From: Polyangiaceae bacterium
Lineage (GTDB): Bacteria; Myxococcota; Polyangia; Polyangiales; Polyangiaceae
Reading direction: 5' to 3'
Assembly (NCBI GenBank): GCA_025936205.1
Contig: JAICTU010000014.1
Coordinates: 1-38,427, forward strand
Length of the DNA stretch: 38,427 nucleotides
Shown here: piece by piece, positions 1 through 8,055 of the stretch
Layout of the letters: each line of letters starts with the position of its first letter
Numbering within the stretch: the stretch's first letter is position 1
The notes under the pieces: generated by a model
What the model was told of the DNA's origin: nothing
Database searches by the model: none
What the model saw: the letters and a program-made list of their open reading frames with translations, nothing else
Program-made: the position numbers and the translations under genes

Positions 1-377
1 AGGCAGTCAGCGCTGCAGCCATCGCCGCCCACGGCGTTGCCGTCTTCACACTCCTCGAACGGGTCCAGAACGCCGTTGCCGCAACGCCCGGCGATGCGCC
101 GGCACTCGGGATCGCAACTCGCAGTGCCCGGCGGTTCACACTCCTCGCCGGGACCTACGATGTCATCACCGCAGGTGCCTGCTGAAGAGCCCTCGTCGCC
201 GATCGCACTGTCCTGGCTGGCCGCGCTCGTCAGAGTGCGGTCCGATTGGACTACCACTCGATCTCGCCCGCAGGCGCACAGCCCGCAGGTGTATAGCGTG
301 ACGACAGACAGCGCGATGACGCTGAAGGCGTTATTGGAGCGAACTCGCGGCCCGCTCTGATGTCGCCGCAGCAGCAT
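1..377 (-). CDS. Cys-rich lipoprotein with DUF4215-type repeat (3' end cut by window)
   Basis: Read by hand on the minus strand; no stop occurs from the ATG at 377 to the window edge, so the C-terminus is missing. The N-terminus has a basic stretch, a hydrophobic segment (about residues 16-30) and the lipobox-like LCAC, suggesting an exported lipoprotein. Residues from about 68 on hold paired Cys motifs such as CGDDIVGPGEEC and CGNGVLDPFEEC followed by EDGNAVGGDGCS. That is the Asp/Gly/Cys signature of the DUF4215 (myxococcus cysteine-rich) repeat found in large secreted proteins of this phylum, often surface or predation-related proteins of unknown function. No strong ribosome-binding site is seen before the ATG. 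The molecular role is not known. Confidence 0.72.
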   Translation of the reverse strand, partial: MLLRRHQSGPRVRSNNAFSVIALSVVTLYTCGLCACGRDRVVVQSDRTLTSAASQDSAIGDEGSSAGTCGDDIVGPGEECEPPGTASCDPECRRIAGRCGNGVLDPFEECEDGNAVGGDGCSADC

Positions 378-557
378 ACAACGCCTGGTCGGTGTAACTC
401 ACAGGTCACATAGGGTCAACAAACCCTCTAGACCTCGGGCGTATTCGCTTGGGCTGAATGAATCGCGGCAAGGAATACGCCTCGGCAGAAGCTCAGCGCT
501 TCGCGCGCTCGATCGTAGCCCGTTTCTCCCCGCGTCGCGGACCAGTAACGGACACGC

Positions 558-2069
558 TCACTGCACGAGCGAGCACTGCGTCGAGCAGTTGCGCCGCTGG
601 CAAGCCACCAGTTGAAACGCATCCCCAAGTCCGAAGTTCACATCCAGAAAGCGCTCGGAAACGCAGGTCGGAATATTCTCGGGAGCGCGGCCGTCGTTGC
701 AACCGGATGCTCTCGTGATCGCGTCCGTGCATTCGCCGTTGCCGCCGAAGGTCAGGCACGTCGAAACCGAACGAGTCCCACAGTAACAGTCGAGGCTGCT
801 GTTCGACGCGCAGCTTTCTGGTGCGCCCACGTTGGCGCAGACGCGGATCTCCTGACAAGCGGAGGAGGTAGGGTCGTTCTGGCACGCGCTGATCTGCGCC
901 GGGCAGTTCGCTGCCGTGCAGGAGGCACAAGCAGTATTGTTGCCCGATCCAGCGCTTCCACCCATGCCGTTGCCTGAACCGCTCGCGCCGCCGCTGCTCA
1001 TTCCCGCTGCACCACCCGTGGCACCGCCGCTTCCGCCCTGCCCGCCAGAGCCGCCGGCGCCGACGTAGGGCGTGCCGTCATCGAAGCACTTCACCCGTGC
1101 CTGGGCATTGTGCACGCAGCCCGCGCGGATCACCTGCGCACTGATCTCGAACTCACCAGCAGTGGTGCAACGGAACGTCGCTCGCGTACTGCTTCCAGCT
1201 GCGGTCGTCACTACCGTGTCATCCTCGGCATCACTGTCCGCACCAGCGCCTTGTCCAGCACCGGCGCCCTGTCCAGCACCAGCGCCTTGTCCAGCACCAG
1301 CGCCCTGTCCGGCACCAGCGCCCTGTCCAGCACCAGCCCCCTGTCCAGCTCCAGCGCCTTGCCCGGCACCAGCTCCCGCTCCTGCTCCCATACCGCCGCC
1401 GCCACCTGCCGGTGCCACCACCGCAAGCTGGCCGCCGTTGGCGCTGAACTGCACGATGGGCGCGGTCCCGGGCGTTGGAAACACCTCGACGCTCATGGGC
1501 ACGCCGATCCCTGCCTTGGCGGGCGCCACCTCGATGCGATCGATGACCGCCGGACAGTCGCCGGTCGCGGGAATGATCTCGCCCTTGACCACCGCGGCTC
1601 CCACATCGGGATCAGCGATGCCGCCGCTGCACTCCATCTTGACGTTGACCACGACGGTCTCGTCTTGCTTGATCCGGAACTTGCTCGAGCCCTTGCACTC
1701 GGAACCGGTCGTGGACGTCGCGGACAACGCGATCTGATAGCCACTGCCCACGGCCAACTCGCCCAGGTAGATGGTGACGGACGAATCGTCCGGGCTCAGA
1801 TCCATGGTCTGCGTCTGAAACGTATTGTCCGGAAACGTCAGCGTAGAGGTGAGCTGATTGAAAACCAGCCCATTGCCCACATCCAGATGGAAGCCAGCCG
1901 TGCCGAGCGGCGGCGCAGCAACCTCGCCCTCCGATCCTTCCAGCACGTATTCGGTACCGTTCGAGCAGCGGATCAACGCTGCCCCCGCCAGAACAAAAAC
2001 AGCCGTTTGCCAAACCCATCGCGGGCCAAAGCCAGTCAATGCACCCTCCTCCTGAGCCTTGCGTTCCAT
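558..2069 (-). CDS. Putative Cys-rich surface lipoprotein with GAGAGQ repeat
   Basis: A 503-residue protein. It starts with a hydrophobic segment (about residues 20-34, VFVLAGAALI) followed by RC, a poor but possible lipobox, so it is probably exported and lipid-anchored. Residues about 55-150 look like a beta-rich domain. A low-complexity region near residues 230-280 consists of eight GAGAGQ-type hexapeptides encoded by an 18-bp tandem repeat. It is followed by another domain, a Gly/Ser linker and a C-terminal segment of about 125 residues with roughly 17 cysteines (motifs CASCTAANC, CYCG). This layout of domain, flexible linker and Cys-rich tail is common in myxobacterial secreted proteins of unknown function. 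Only one ATG is plausible. I do not recognise a named family. Confidence 0.75.
   Translation of the reverse strand: MERKAQEEGALTGFGPRWVWQTAVFVLAGAALIRCSNGTEYVLEGSEGEVAAPPLGTAGFHLDVGNGLVFNQLTSTLTFPDNTFQTQTMDLSPDDSSVTIYLGELAVGSGYQIALSATSTTGSECKGSSKFRIKQDETVVVNVKMECSGGIADPDVGAAVVKGEIIPATGDCPAVIDRIEVAPAKAGIGVPMSVEVFPTPGTAPIVQFSANGGQLAVVAPAGGGGGMGAGAGAGAGQGAGAGQGAGAGQGAGAGQGAGAGQGAGAGQGAGAGQGAGADSDAEDDTVVTTAAGSSTRATFRCTTAGEFEISAQVIRAGCVHNAQARVKCFDDGTPYVGAGGSGGQGGSGGATGGAAGMSSGGASGSGNGMGGSAGSGNNTACASCTAANCPAQISACQNDPTSSACQEIRVCANVGAPESCASNSSLDCYCGTRSVSTCLTFGGNGECTDAITRASGCNDGRAPENIPTCVSERFLDVNFGLGDAFQLVACQRRNCSTQCSLVQ
1241..1384 (-). repeat. 18-bp coding tandem repeat (GAGAGQ x 8)
   Basis: Eight consecutive 18-bp units, consensus caccagcgccctgtccag on the plus strand, lie inside the 503-residue lipoprotein gene. 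Units differ at one to a few positions, with the most divergent at the 1349-1384 end. The repeat is in frame, so gain or loss of units only changes linker length. Confidence 0.9.
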
Positions 2070-2166
2070 TCACCACGCCTTTGAGGACAATCGTCGTCCG
2101 TCGCGAGTTTCTGGACCTTAGCTCAGCCGCTGCTCCAGAATGTACGCTTTTTAGAGTCTATGTAGG

Positions 2167-2210
2167 TGGCAGTAGTTCAACATCTTGCTTTATTCGCTGA
2201 ACTGCTGTCA
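2167..2210. promoter_or_regulatory. Inverted repeat between divergent genes
   Basis: Arms at 2167-2179 and 2198-2210 (tggcagtagttca and tgaactgctgtca) form a 13-bp stem with two G-T pairs around an 18-base AT-rich loop. It lies in the AT-rich gap between the divergent lipoprotein genes starting at 2069 and 2342. It could be an operator or a leader hairpin; it is in the wrong place to terminate either gene. Function inferred from position only. Confidence 0.4.
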
Positions 2211-2341
2211 GAAAAAGCAACTCTCATCAATTCCAAGCAAGCCAGCACGGCTGGGGATTTTTCTCCGGCGGAGTTTCCTGGCGCCCCGGGAACTCAAACA
2301 TTCTTCTTCCACTCGGTGACCCGGCGCCTATCCTTGCTTCC

Positions 2342-3340
2342 ATGGGTCTCAGGGCTCTTCGAGCAGTTCTCGCGCCTGCAGCGCGCCCTGGTTTCGCGCT
2401 GGGTCTGTTCGCCGTCGTCACCGTTGGGTGTCAGCCACCGTCCGCGACTCCGGCCGCGGCGCCCCCCAGCGCGGCGAGCGCACCGGAAGCCGTCATCGTG
2501 GCAGCGCCGCCGGCCGGTCCTGCCCCATCCGCGCCGCCCACCGGGACGGCGCCGACCGTTTCCAGTGGCGCAACGGTGAAAGACGAATTTGCGTTGAGCG
2601 CGGGCGCCACGCTGCCGCAGCAAGAGCTCGAGTGCGTGACCGGCGTCGATCCCGAGCTCGACCAGGAATCGCCCTGGAGCAAGGAAACGGGCGAGCGCCT
2701 GGATCGCCAGCTCGAGCACCTCGGGGCCTGTACGCGCGGGCTGCCGCCGGGTGAAACGGAGCTGACGCTGCGCATGGTCTACGGACCCGATGGCTTTTCG
2801 ACTTCTCAGCACGTCGTGCGCAGTTCGGCCGCGGGCTGCACGGTCTCGGCGTGCGTGATGCGCGAGCTCGCTCAGGTTCCGAGCCCCAAGCTCTCGATCG
2901 ACCACGCCTCTTACGACCTCTCGCTGGTGCTCCAGCGCGGCGCCGTGCGCCGCGCGCCGAACGCGCCGGAAGTATTGGTCGATGATCCGGCGGACACGGG
3001 TGGCGGCAACTGCGTCGACCCCGCGATCGCCGCCCTCTCGCGCACCAAGATCCGCGAGGTGGTGAGCACTACCTTCGCCGACCTGAAACAATGTTACGGG
3101 CAGGCCTTGATGCGCGATCACGCGGCCAAGGGCAACGTGACCTTCGAGTTCGTGATCGGCCAAGGCGGCAAGGTGGCACGTGCGCAGATCCGCGAGGCAA
3201 CTCTGCCCGACTGCGCTGCCATTCAGTGCATGCTCGCCGAGTTCCGCGCCCTCGAGTTCCCCGCGCCGGTCGGGCGCAGCATCCGCATCGTCTATCCGAT
3301 CAGCTATATGGTCGAGCAGTCACCAATGAAGCTCCAGTAA
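2342..3340 (+). CDS. Lipoprotein with AgmX/PglI C-terminal domain
   Basis: A 332-residue protein. A signal peptide ends in the lipobox VGC with Cys30, followed by a Pro/Ala-rich linker to about residue 75. The last hundred residues carry the pattern of the AgmX/PglI C-terminal domain (myxo_SS_tail): IREVVSTTFADLKQCYGQAL, then GNVTFEFVIGQGGKVARAQI, then a Cys pair and LEFPAP...IVYPI. This TonB-like tail is known in gliding and secretion proteins of myxobacteria; the individual function here is unknown. An internal segment (about residues 95-200) shows a second copy of the same logic (LGACTRGLPPGETELTLRMVYGPDG). It is divergently arranged with the upstream lipoprotein gene. Confidence 0.8.
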   Translation: MGLRALRAVLAPAARPGFALGLFAVVTVGCQPPSATPAAAPPSAASAPEAVIVAAPPAGPAPSAPPTGTAPTVSSGATVKDEFALSAGATLPQQELECVTGVDPELDQESPWSKETGERLDRQLEHLGACTRGLPPGETELTLRMVYGPDGFSTSQHVVRSSAAGCTVSACVMRELAQVPSPKLSIDHASYDLSLVLQRGAVRRAPNAPEVLVDDPADTGGGNCVDPAIAALSRTKIREVVSTTFADLKQCYGQALMRDHAAKGNVTFEFVIGQGGKVARAQIREATLPDCAAIQCMLAEFRALEFPAPVGRSIRIVYPISYMVEQSPMKLQ

Positions 3341-3516
3341 TCTGGCGCCGGGTTTCGTCGGCGAAACGGCGGCACCCCTACCAGGACGGCGGAGAGCACG
3401 GAGAGGGCTCGCGGCCGCCCGGCGCCGAGCGCTCCAGGAGTACCCGCTGTGCGCCTGAGCGCTGCCCGACGACTGGCGTACGCACTGCGATATGGGATGC
3501 TCGCGTGGGGGGGATC

Positions 3517-5358
3517 ATGGCGGAGTCCGAGCCGCGCGGCTACCGGTTTGGCGCTTTTCGATTGGATCTGCGCGAGCGCGTCCTGCTCTGCAATGGCCAG
3601 TCCGTGCCACTCGCGCGCAAAGCGCTCGAACTGCTGCTCTTGCTCGTCGCACAGCCCGGTCGCACGCTGAGCAAGCTCGAGCTGATGGGGGCGCTCTGGC
3701 CCGATCTCGCAGTGCACACGAACAGCTTGGCGGTCGCCGTCAATGCTCTGCGACGCGCGCTGTCCACGCGCATGCTGGGCGCGCACTTCGTCGAGACCGT
3801 GCCACGCCGCGGCTACCGGTTCGTCGGTGCGGTGCAGCGCATCGACCTTGCGCTGGACACGCCGAGCCCGGTGCCCCGCCCCCGTCCGCAGGAGCCCGCG
3901 CAACGAGCGTCGGAGGTGTTCGTGGGGCGCACGCGAGAGCTCGAGCACCTGCTACTGCAATTCCGCTGCGCGTGCGCTGGGCACGGTCAGGTCGCCTGGA
4001 TCACTGGCGCAGCCGGCATGGGCAAGAGTGCGCTGGTCCGTCGCTTTGCATGCCGTCTGGCGGAAGCGGAGCCCAGCACACGGATCGGGATCGGGCGCTG
4101 TCGGGAGTCCCACGGACCCGGCGCGGCCTATCTGCCGATCGTGGATGCGCTCGCCGGGCTCCTGGCGGGGCCGCACGGCGCATCCCTGGAAGCGCAGCTC
4201 GAGCTCCATGCGCCGGGCTGGTGCGAAAACTTTCCCGAACTATTCGCCGACGGCAGCCCCCATCGCGCGCCACCGCTCACTGCCGCGAGCCGAGAAAGCC
4301 TGCCTCGGCAACTCGCGCGCGCTCTCTGCGCCTGGAGCAGCGCTCAACCCGTCGTGCTCGTGCTGGAGGATCTGCACTGGGCCGATCCTTCAACGCTGGC
4401 TCTGCTGCGGCTCTTGTGCGAACACTGCCGAGGCGAACGGCTACTGGTGCTCGGCACCTTCCGTCCTCGGGCGCACGGGACCTCGGATGAAGCCAGGCCG
4501 AACGAACTCGCCGTGGAGCCAGCCAACGTCGCTACTCTGCTCGGTGTCGCCGGCGACTGCGCGGCTGTCGTGCTGCCGCTCGCAGCGTTCGAGCTGCGCG
4601 AACTGCAGGCGTATCTCGACGCCTGCTTGCCGGACAATGACGTTCCCGCCTCCCTTGCCGAGCTCTTCCTGCGCAAGACCCGTGGGCTGCCGCTGTTCGC
4701 AGCGCGCTGGCTGCATGCGCTGCGCAATCGAGGTCAGCTCACGCACCCGGAACGCCGGGGCCTCTCTCACGCGCTCTGCGAGTTCGAGAGCTCGGCGCCC
4801 GACAACCCGCTAGCTGTGATCCGACACGGGCTCACCCTCTTGCCGACGACGATGCAACAGGCGCTCGCGTTCGCCAGCATCGAAGGCGACGAATTTCGCA
4901 CCTGCGTACTCGCCGAAGCCCTCGGCAGGAACGCGCCCGAATTGGCACGAGAGCTAGCGCAGCTCGCGCAGCGGGACGGCTGGCTCGTACACGTCGGCCA
5001 GGAGGAGCTGCCCGACGGGGTGCTGACCGAGCGCTACCGCTTCGGTCATGTGCTGTATCAAAACGTCCTCTATGACGGCTTGTCGCGCCAACGCCGGGTC
5101 TCGCTGCACCGCCGCGCTGCCCTTGCGCTCGAGGCGCACGGCTGCGCACGTCAGCGCCGCTTCCTTGCAGAGCTGGCCTGGCACCAGGAACATGGCCGGA
5201 GGTTCTCGCGCGCCGTCACGACATTGATCGGGGCGGCCGAGCACGCGGCGCGCGTGGACGCTTGGCCTGAAGCATCGAGCTACCAGGCGCGGGCCCGTGC
5301 CCTGCTGGCCAAGCTCCCTGCAGCAGAAACGCGAACTGCGGGCGAGACGCGGCTCTAG
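3517..5358 (+). CDS. Winged-helix DNA-binding / AAA ATPase transcriptional regulator
   Basis: A 613-residue protein. Residues about 8-105 form an OmpR/PhoB-type winged helix (YRFGAFRLDLRERVL, then ETVPRRGYRFVG). A VGRTREL segment opens an AAA_16-type ATPase with Walker A GAAGMGKS (residues 164-171) and a Walker B-like VVLVLEDLHWAD near residue 280. The remainder is helical. Such proteins sense a signal through the NTPase and C-terminal repeats and bind DNA through the winged helix. The usual long TPR tail (total near 1000 residues) is absent, so the sensor part is short. The ATG at 3517 was chosen because the winged-helix domain begins directly after it and a G-rich ribosome-binding site (ggggggg) precedes it; the frame stays open upstream but without recognisable sequence. 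The target genes are unknown. Confidence 0.85.
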   Translation: MAESEPRGYRFGAFRLDLRERVLLCNGQSVPLARKALELLLLLVAQPGRTLSKLELMGALWPDLAVHTNSLAVAVNALRRALSTRMLGAHFVETVPRRGYRFVGAVQRIDLALDTPSPVPRPRPQEPAQRASEVFVGRTRELEHLLLQFRCACAGHGQVAWITGAAGMGKSALVRRFACRLAEAEPSTRIGIGRCRESHGPGAAYLPIVDALAGLLAGPHGASLEAQLELHAPGWCENFPELFADGSPHRAPPLTAASRESLPRQLARALCAWSSAQPVVLVLEDLHWADPSTLALLRLLCEHCRGERLLVLGTFRPRAHGTSDEARPNELAVEPANVATLLGVAGDCAAVVLPLAAFELRELQAYLDACLPDNDVPASLAELFLRKTRGLPLFAARWLHALRNRGQLTHPERRGLSHALCEFESSAPDNPLAVIRHGLTLLPTTMQQALAFASIEGDEFRTCVLAEALGRNAPELARELAQLAQRDGWLVHVGQEELPDGVLTERYRFGHVLYQNVLYDGLSRQRRVSLHRRAALALEAHGCARQRRFLAELAWHQEHGRRFSRAVTTLIGAAEHAARVDAWPEASSYQARARALLAKLPAAETRTAGETRL

Positions 5359-5574
5359 CGCCCGGCACTCGTGTGCGCAGGAGTGGGCACCGGCGCGCGC
5401 TGTGATGCAACAATGTCGTGCAACTATCGAGCGCTGATTCATGGCTCGTCTCTCATTGCCAAGCGCGCGCGGATCCCGCAGAGATAGAGTTGGCCCCCGC
5501 TCACGGATGCGCGAACGCGAGAGCGCGCCCCGCGGGCTGCCACTCCGTGCGGGCGCTGCAGCGAAAGGAGTCAC

Positions 5575-5739
5575 ATGGCGAAACGTCGTAGGCCCCCTCT
5601 ATCTCCGCATTTTGAACCGCGGCACCCCGACCCCCCGGTGCCCCGACCGCAGCACTATCTGGAACCGTACGAGGAGGACGACGCCATCACGCTGCCCTGG
5701 TTGCCGCTCGTCGAGCGCGAACCCGGGACACATCACTGA
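5575..5739 (+). CDS. Small protein of 54 residues, unknown function
   Basis: A small open frame with a good ribosome-binding site (aaaggag, five bases before the ATG). The product starts MAKRRRPPL, is rich in Pro, His and Arg in its first half, and ends with an acidic YEEDD patch and a TLPWLPLVE segment. No membrane helix or Cys motif is present. Ten bases after the stop a perfect 9-bp GC stem (5750-5780) looks like a terminator, which supports an independent transcript. No family is recognised. The Pro-rich sequence means chance coding in GC-rich DNA cannot be excluded. Confidence 0.5.
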   Translation: MAKRRRPPLSPHFEPRHPDPPVPRPQHYLEPYEEDDAITLPWLPLVEREPGTHH

Positions 5740-5749
5740 TGCGACGAAC

Positions 5750-5780
5750 CCCGGGCGGCGTGCCTTCCGCACCGCCCGGG
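5750..5780 (+). terminator. Terminator-like hairpin after the 54-residue gene
   Basis: Perfect 9-bp stem cccgggcgg / ccgcccggg (5750-5758 and 5772-5780) with a 13-base loop, just after the stop codon at 5739. There is no clear T-run, as is usual in such GC-rich genomes. Confidence 0.5.
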
Positions 5781-5854
5781 TTGCCCTCCACGAGACCGGG
5801 TGCGCGCCGGGGCTCGAGGTACTAGCGCGGTCCGCGCCACGAGACGTATCGTGG

Positions 5855-6344
5855 GTATGGCAGGTCGCGACGCTCTGGTCGGACGAGTTTGCACGGTATG
5901 TGGCACCAGAGGGCCATCCAGAACGAGCCGGCCGCACACGAGCGGTCGCGCGCGCTCGCGACCCTGGGTGCTCGCGTCGAACGCCTGCCGGTGGCTCCCG
6001 CAATGCTGGAGTCGGTGCTCGCCATCCATCATCCGCGCTAGCTCGCGGAACTGGCGGCGAGCGAGGCCTCGGCCACTCCCGTCGAGTTCGACGGCGACAC
6101 CGTGGCAACGGCGCACGCCTATCGTGGCGCACTGCTGGCCGCAGGCGCCGCCCTGGGAGCCGTGGACGCGGTGTTCGGGACGACCCATCCGCGCGCGTTC
6201 TCACTGGCGCGACCGCCCGGACACCACGCCGAATGCGACCGCGCCATGGGTTTCTGCTTCCTCAACAACGCCCGAATGCCCGAATTGCGCCAACCGGGTC
6301 GGCGAAGCGTGCAAAGCTGCGCCCGGCGCGGAAGCCCCCATTGA
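5855..6344 (+). pseudogene. Decayed histone-deacetylase-family (AcuC-like) pseudogene
   Basis: Pieces of a class II histone deacetylase / acetoin-utilisation deacetylase-like protein appear in two frames. Near 5864-5940, frame 2 reads TLWSDEFARYVAPEGHPERAGR, matching the family's N-terminal GHPER motif. From about 5950, frame 3 continues with ALATLGARVERLPVAP, then AIHHPR, an in-frame TAG (6039-6041) where the family usually has Tyr, then LAEL. It reaches the catalytic segment SLARPPGHHAECDRAMGFCFLNN near 6205-6270. After that the match ends abruptly and the frame stops at 6344. So there is one frameshift, one nonsense codon and loss of the C-terminal two thirds. It is a remnant, not a working zinc deacetylase. 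Confidence 0.75.
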
Positions 6345-6373
6345 CTTCGGCGGCTCCGGGCGAGGAGTCAACG

Positions 6374-6778
6374 ATGGCGAAAATCACTGGAGTGGGCGGC
6401 ATTTTCTTCAAGAGCAAAGGCGACAGCGCCGCGCTGGCGGCTTGGTATCAGAAGCATCTGGGCCTGCCGGTAGCGGACTTTGGCGGCGCCATCCTGCGCT
6501 GGCCCGAGGACAAGGCCGAGGATCGAGGCCTCACCGTCTGGCACGTCGCGCAGAGCGACACCAAATGGTTCAGCCCGAGCGAAGCGTCCTTCATGGTCAA
6601 CTACCGGGTCGACGACCTCGCAGAAATGCTCACGCAGCTGCGGGCGGCTGGCGTGGAGATCGTCAGCGGGCCCGAGTCGCACGAAAACGGGAAGTTCGCC
6701 TGGATCCTGGATCCGGACGGAAACAAGGTCGAGCTCTGGGAGCCGAAGCTCTGGGACGCGAAGAACAAAAGCGCCTGA
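6374..6778 (+). CDS. Glyoxalase/bleomycin-resistance (VOC) family protein
   Basis: A 134-residue single-domain VOC protein. The N-terminal GVGGIFFKSKGDSAALAAWYQKHLGL is the first beta-alpha-beta unit, and the C-terminal GKFAWILDPDGNKVELWEP is the hallmark end with the metal-ligand Glu. The family includes glyoxalase I-like lyases, dioxygenases and resistance proteins, so the substrate cannot be told. The start at 6374 has a clear ribosome-binding site (gaggag, 6 bases upstream); the frame is open for over 900 bases upstream, but that part is not recognisable. It lies 29 bases after the end of the deacetylase remnant and converges on the phospholipase-like gene with a 13-base gap. Confidence 0.88.
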   Translation: MAKITGVGGIFFKSKGDSAALAAWYQKHLGLPVADFGGAILRWPEDKAEDRGLTVWHVAQSDTKWFSPSEASFMVNYRVDDLAEMLTQLRAAGVEIVSGPESHENGKFAWILDPDGNKVELWEPKLWDAKNKSA

Positions 6779-6791
6779 GCGCTCGGCGAAC

Positions 6792-7724
6792 TCACTTCGG
6801 GGACACGTCGAGGCCCGTGCTCAGGTCCCCGGAGATGCCGATCTGCAGCACCGAGATGAATCGATCGTACCAGATGTTGTAGTAGTCCTGGCCTTGATAG
6901 TACGCGGCGTAAAGACCGACGTCGATCGAGGGCGGCCGGATCGCATATTTCACCGCGATGGGGAAGCGCGCAAAGAACGTGCTGGCGTTGGTCGGCTTCT
7001 GCATCTCGCTGAGGATCGTCGTCAAGCCGAACGAAAGATCGGACGCGTAGCCGCCGAGGTCGGAATAGATCGTCGTCGCCAGACGGAGCCGCAGATTGCC
7101 GTACGTCGAGCGCAGCTCGGCGTTCTCGAACGAGCGCGGGTGCCACTCGAGCACAACCGAGCTCCAGCCGAAGGAGGAGTCCTTCCAGAAGTTGGGATAG
7201 GCCGCGAATTCGAAGTAGTTCGTGCCGAAGCTGCCGCTGCCGTGATTGTGCGAGCCATCGGCGTTGTAGAACTCACCTGATTGACCATTGGAATGGTGCA
7301 GAAAGGCGGCAGAAAAATAGGCCGTTGGCCCCTTCGCCGACTCCTGAAACCAGAAGAAGGTCGTCAGACGCGGCATGTAACTCGGCGTGCTCACCGGCGC
7401 CGACTTTGCCGCGAACATCCGTAGAATGATCTTCGGAGTCAGGAACAGCGCGACCTGCCACGAGCGCGGCAAGACGGAGAAGTTTGGGACCAGGTCCGCT
7501 TCGAAGATCAGCGGCTCGAGCCCGGTGAAGCCGATCGGAAAAGCGACGTAGCTCCGCTCCAGGTTTCCCCGCACGATCTCGCCAAGCAATAGTGCGTCGC
7601 CCTCCTGCGCTGACGCCCCTGGAGGCGACAGCGATGGAGCTGGCACTCCCGGTACCGGATCTGCGCGGCAGGGCCGCCCCCAGCTGATCATCGCGACCAG
7701 CAACACAAGCGCGGAACGATGCAT
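6792..7724 (-). CDS. Outer-membrane phospholipase A (PldA/OMPLA)-like protein
   Basis: A 310-residue protein with a signal peptide (hydrophobic residues 5-15, cleavage near Ala21) and alternating beta-strand character throughout, ending in a membrane-strand-like tail. Residues 143-147 (HHSNG) match the OMPLA catalytic motif H-x-S-N-G, with His143 and Ser145 as the catalytic pair; Asn169 in FGTNYFEF is a candidate for the third catalytic residue after a longer loop. OMPLA is a calcium-dependent, dimerisation-activated phospholipase of the outer membrane that removes misplaced phospholipids. The match is to the active-site region, and the rest is divergent. The ATG at 7724 follows a G-rich stretch (ggggg). 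Confidence 0.72.
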   Translation of the reverse strand: MHRSALVLLVAMISWGRPCRADPVPGVPAPSLSPPGASAQEGDALLLGEIVRGNLERSYVAFPIGFTGLEPLIFEADLVPNFSVLPRSWQVALFLTPKIILRMFAAKSAPVSTPSYMPRLTTFFWFQESAKGPTAYFSAAFLHHSNGQSGEFYNADGSHNHGSGSFGTNYFEFAAYPNFWKDSSFGWSSVVLEWHPRSFENAELRSTYGNLRLRLATTIYSDLGGYASDLSFGLTTILSEMQKPTNASTFFARFPIAVKYAIRPPSIDVGLYAAYYQGQDYYNIWYDRFISVLQIGISGDLSTGLDVSPK

Positions 7725-8055
7725 CCCCCAGGCGCGACGCTACCACGCGACGGGTACGCAATGTCGGCTTCGAACACCAGTCGCGCGGGCCGGATTAGCT
7801 TCCCTGCGGTCTCGATCTCGAAAATCGCGCCCAAGGACGCTGGAGCGTTACCGTCAGTACACGTCGCTCGCGGGCCGCATCCGCACCGAGGCACGGCGCG
7901 ACCCGCGAGCGGGCTCTGAAGCATCTGTAGGCTGCCACTTGCTCGCGCCGCCGTCGAATAGATAAATTGTGTTCGTCACATAGCTTTGCTCTATGTGCCA
8001 CGAAAGCCTGGTGATGCGGAACAGGGCGCCCGCTCGTGCAATTTGAGACAAGCGT
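7725..8055. other. 331-base stretch without a confident gene
   Basis: This gap lies between the start of the phospholipase-like gene and the end of the LysR gene, both on the minus strand, and should hold the phospholipase promoter. The only coding-like trace is a short minus-strand segment near 7950-8000 reading SYVTNTIYLFDGGASKW, which recalls the C-terminus of short-chain dehydrogenases. It is too short to call. No hairpin or repeat stands out. Confidence 0.4.

Noticed and set aside
1072..1737. Plus-strand Pro/Ala-rich open frames over the lipoprotein repeat
   Set aside because: Reverse-strand shadows of the 18-bp coding repeat; no ribosome-binding site and no recognisable domain.
3091..3516. 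Upstream extension of the winged-helix/AAA gene
   Set aside because: The frame is open, but it overlaps the lipoprotein gene and shows no recognisable sequence before the ATG at 3517.
5441..6373. Upstream extension of the glyoxalase-fold gene
   Set aside because: The open frame runs through the small gene and the deacetylase remnant; the family N-terminus starts at 6374 with a good ribosome-binding site.
7950..8010. Minus-strand SYVTNTIYLFDGGASKW, like the end of a short-chain dehydrogenase
   Set aside because: Only about 17 residues match in style; the sequence upstream is the LysR gene, so no larger remnant can be shown.
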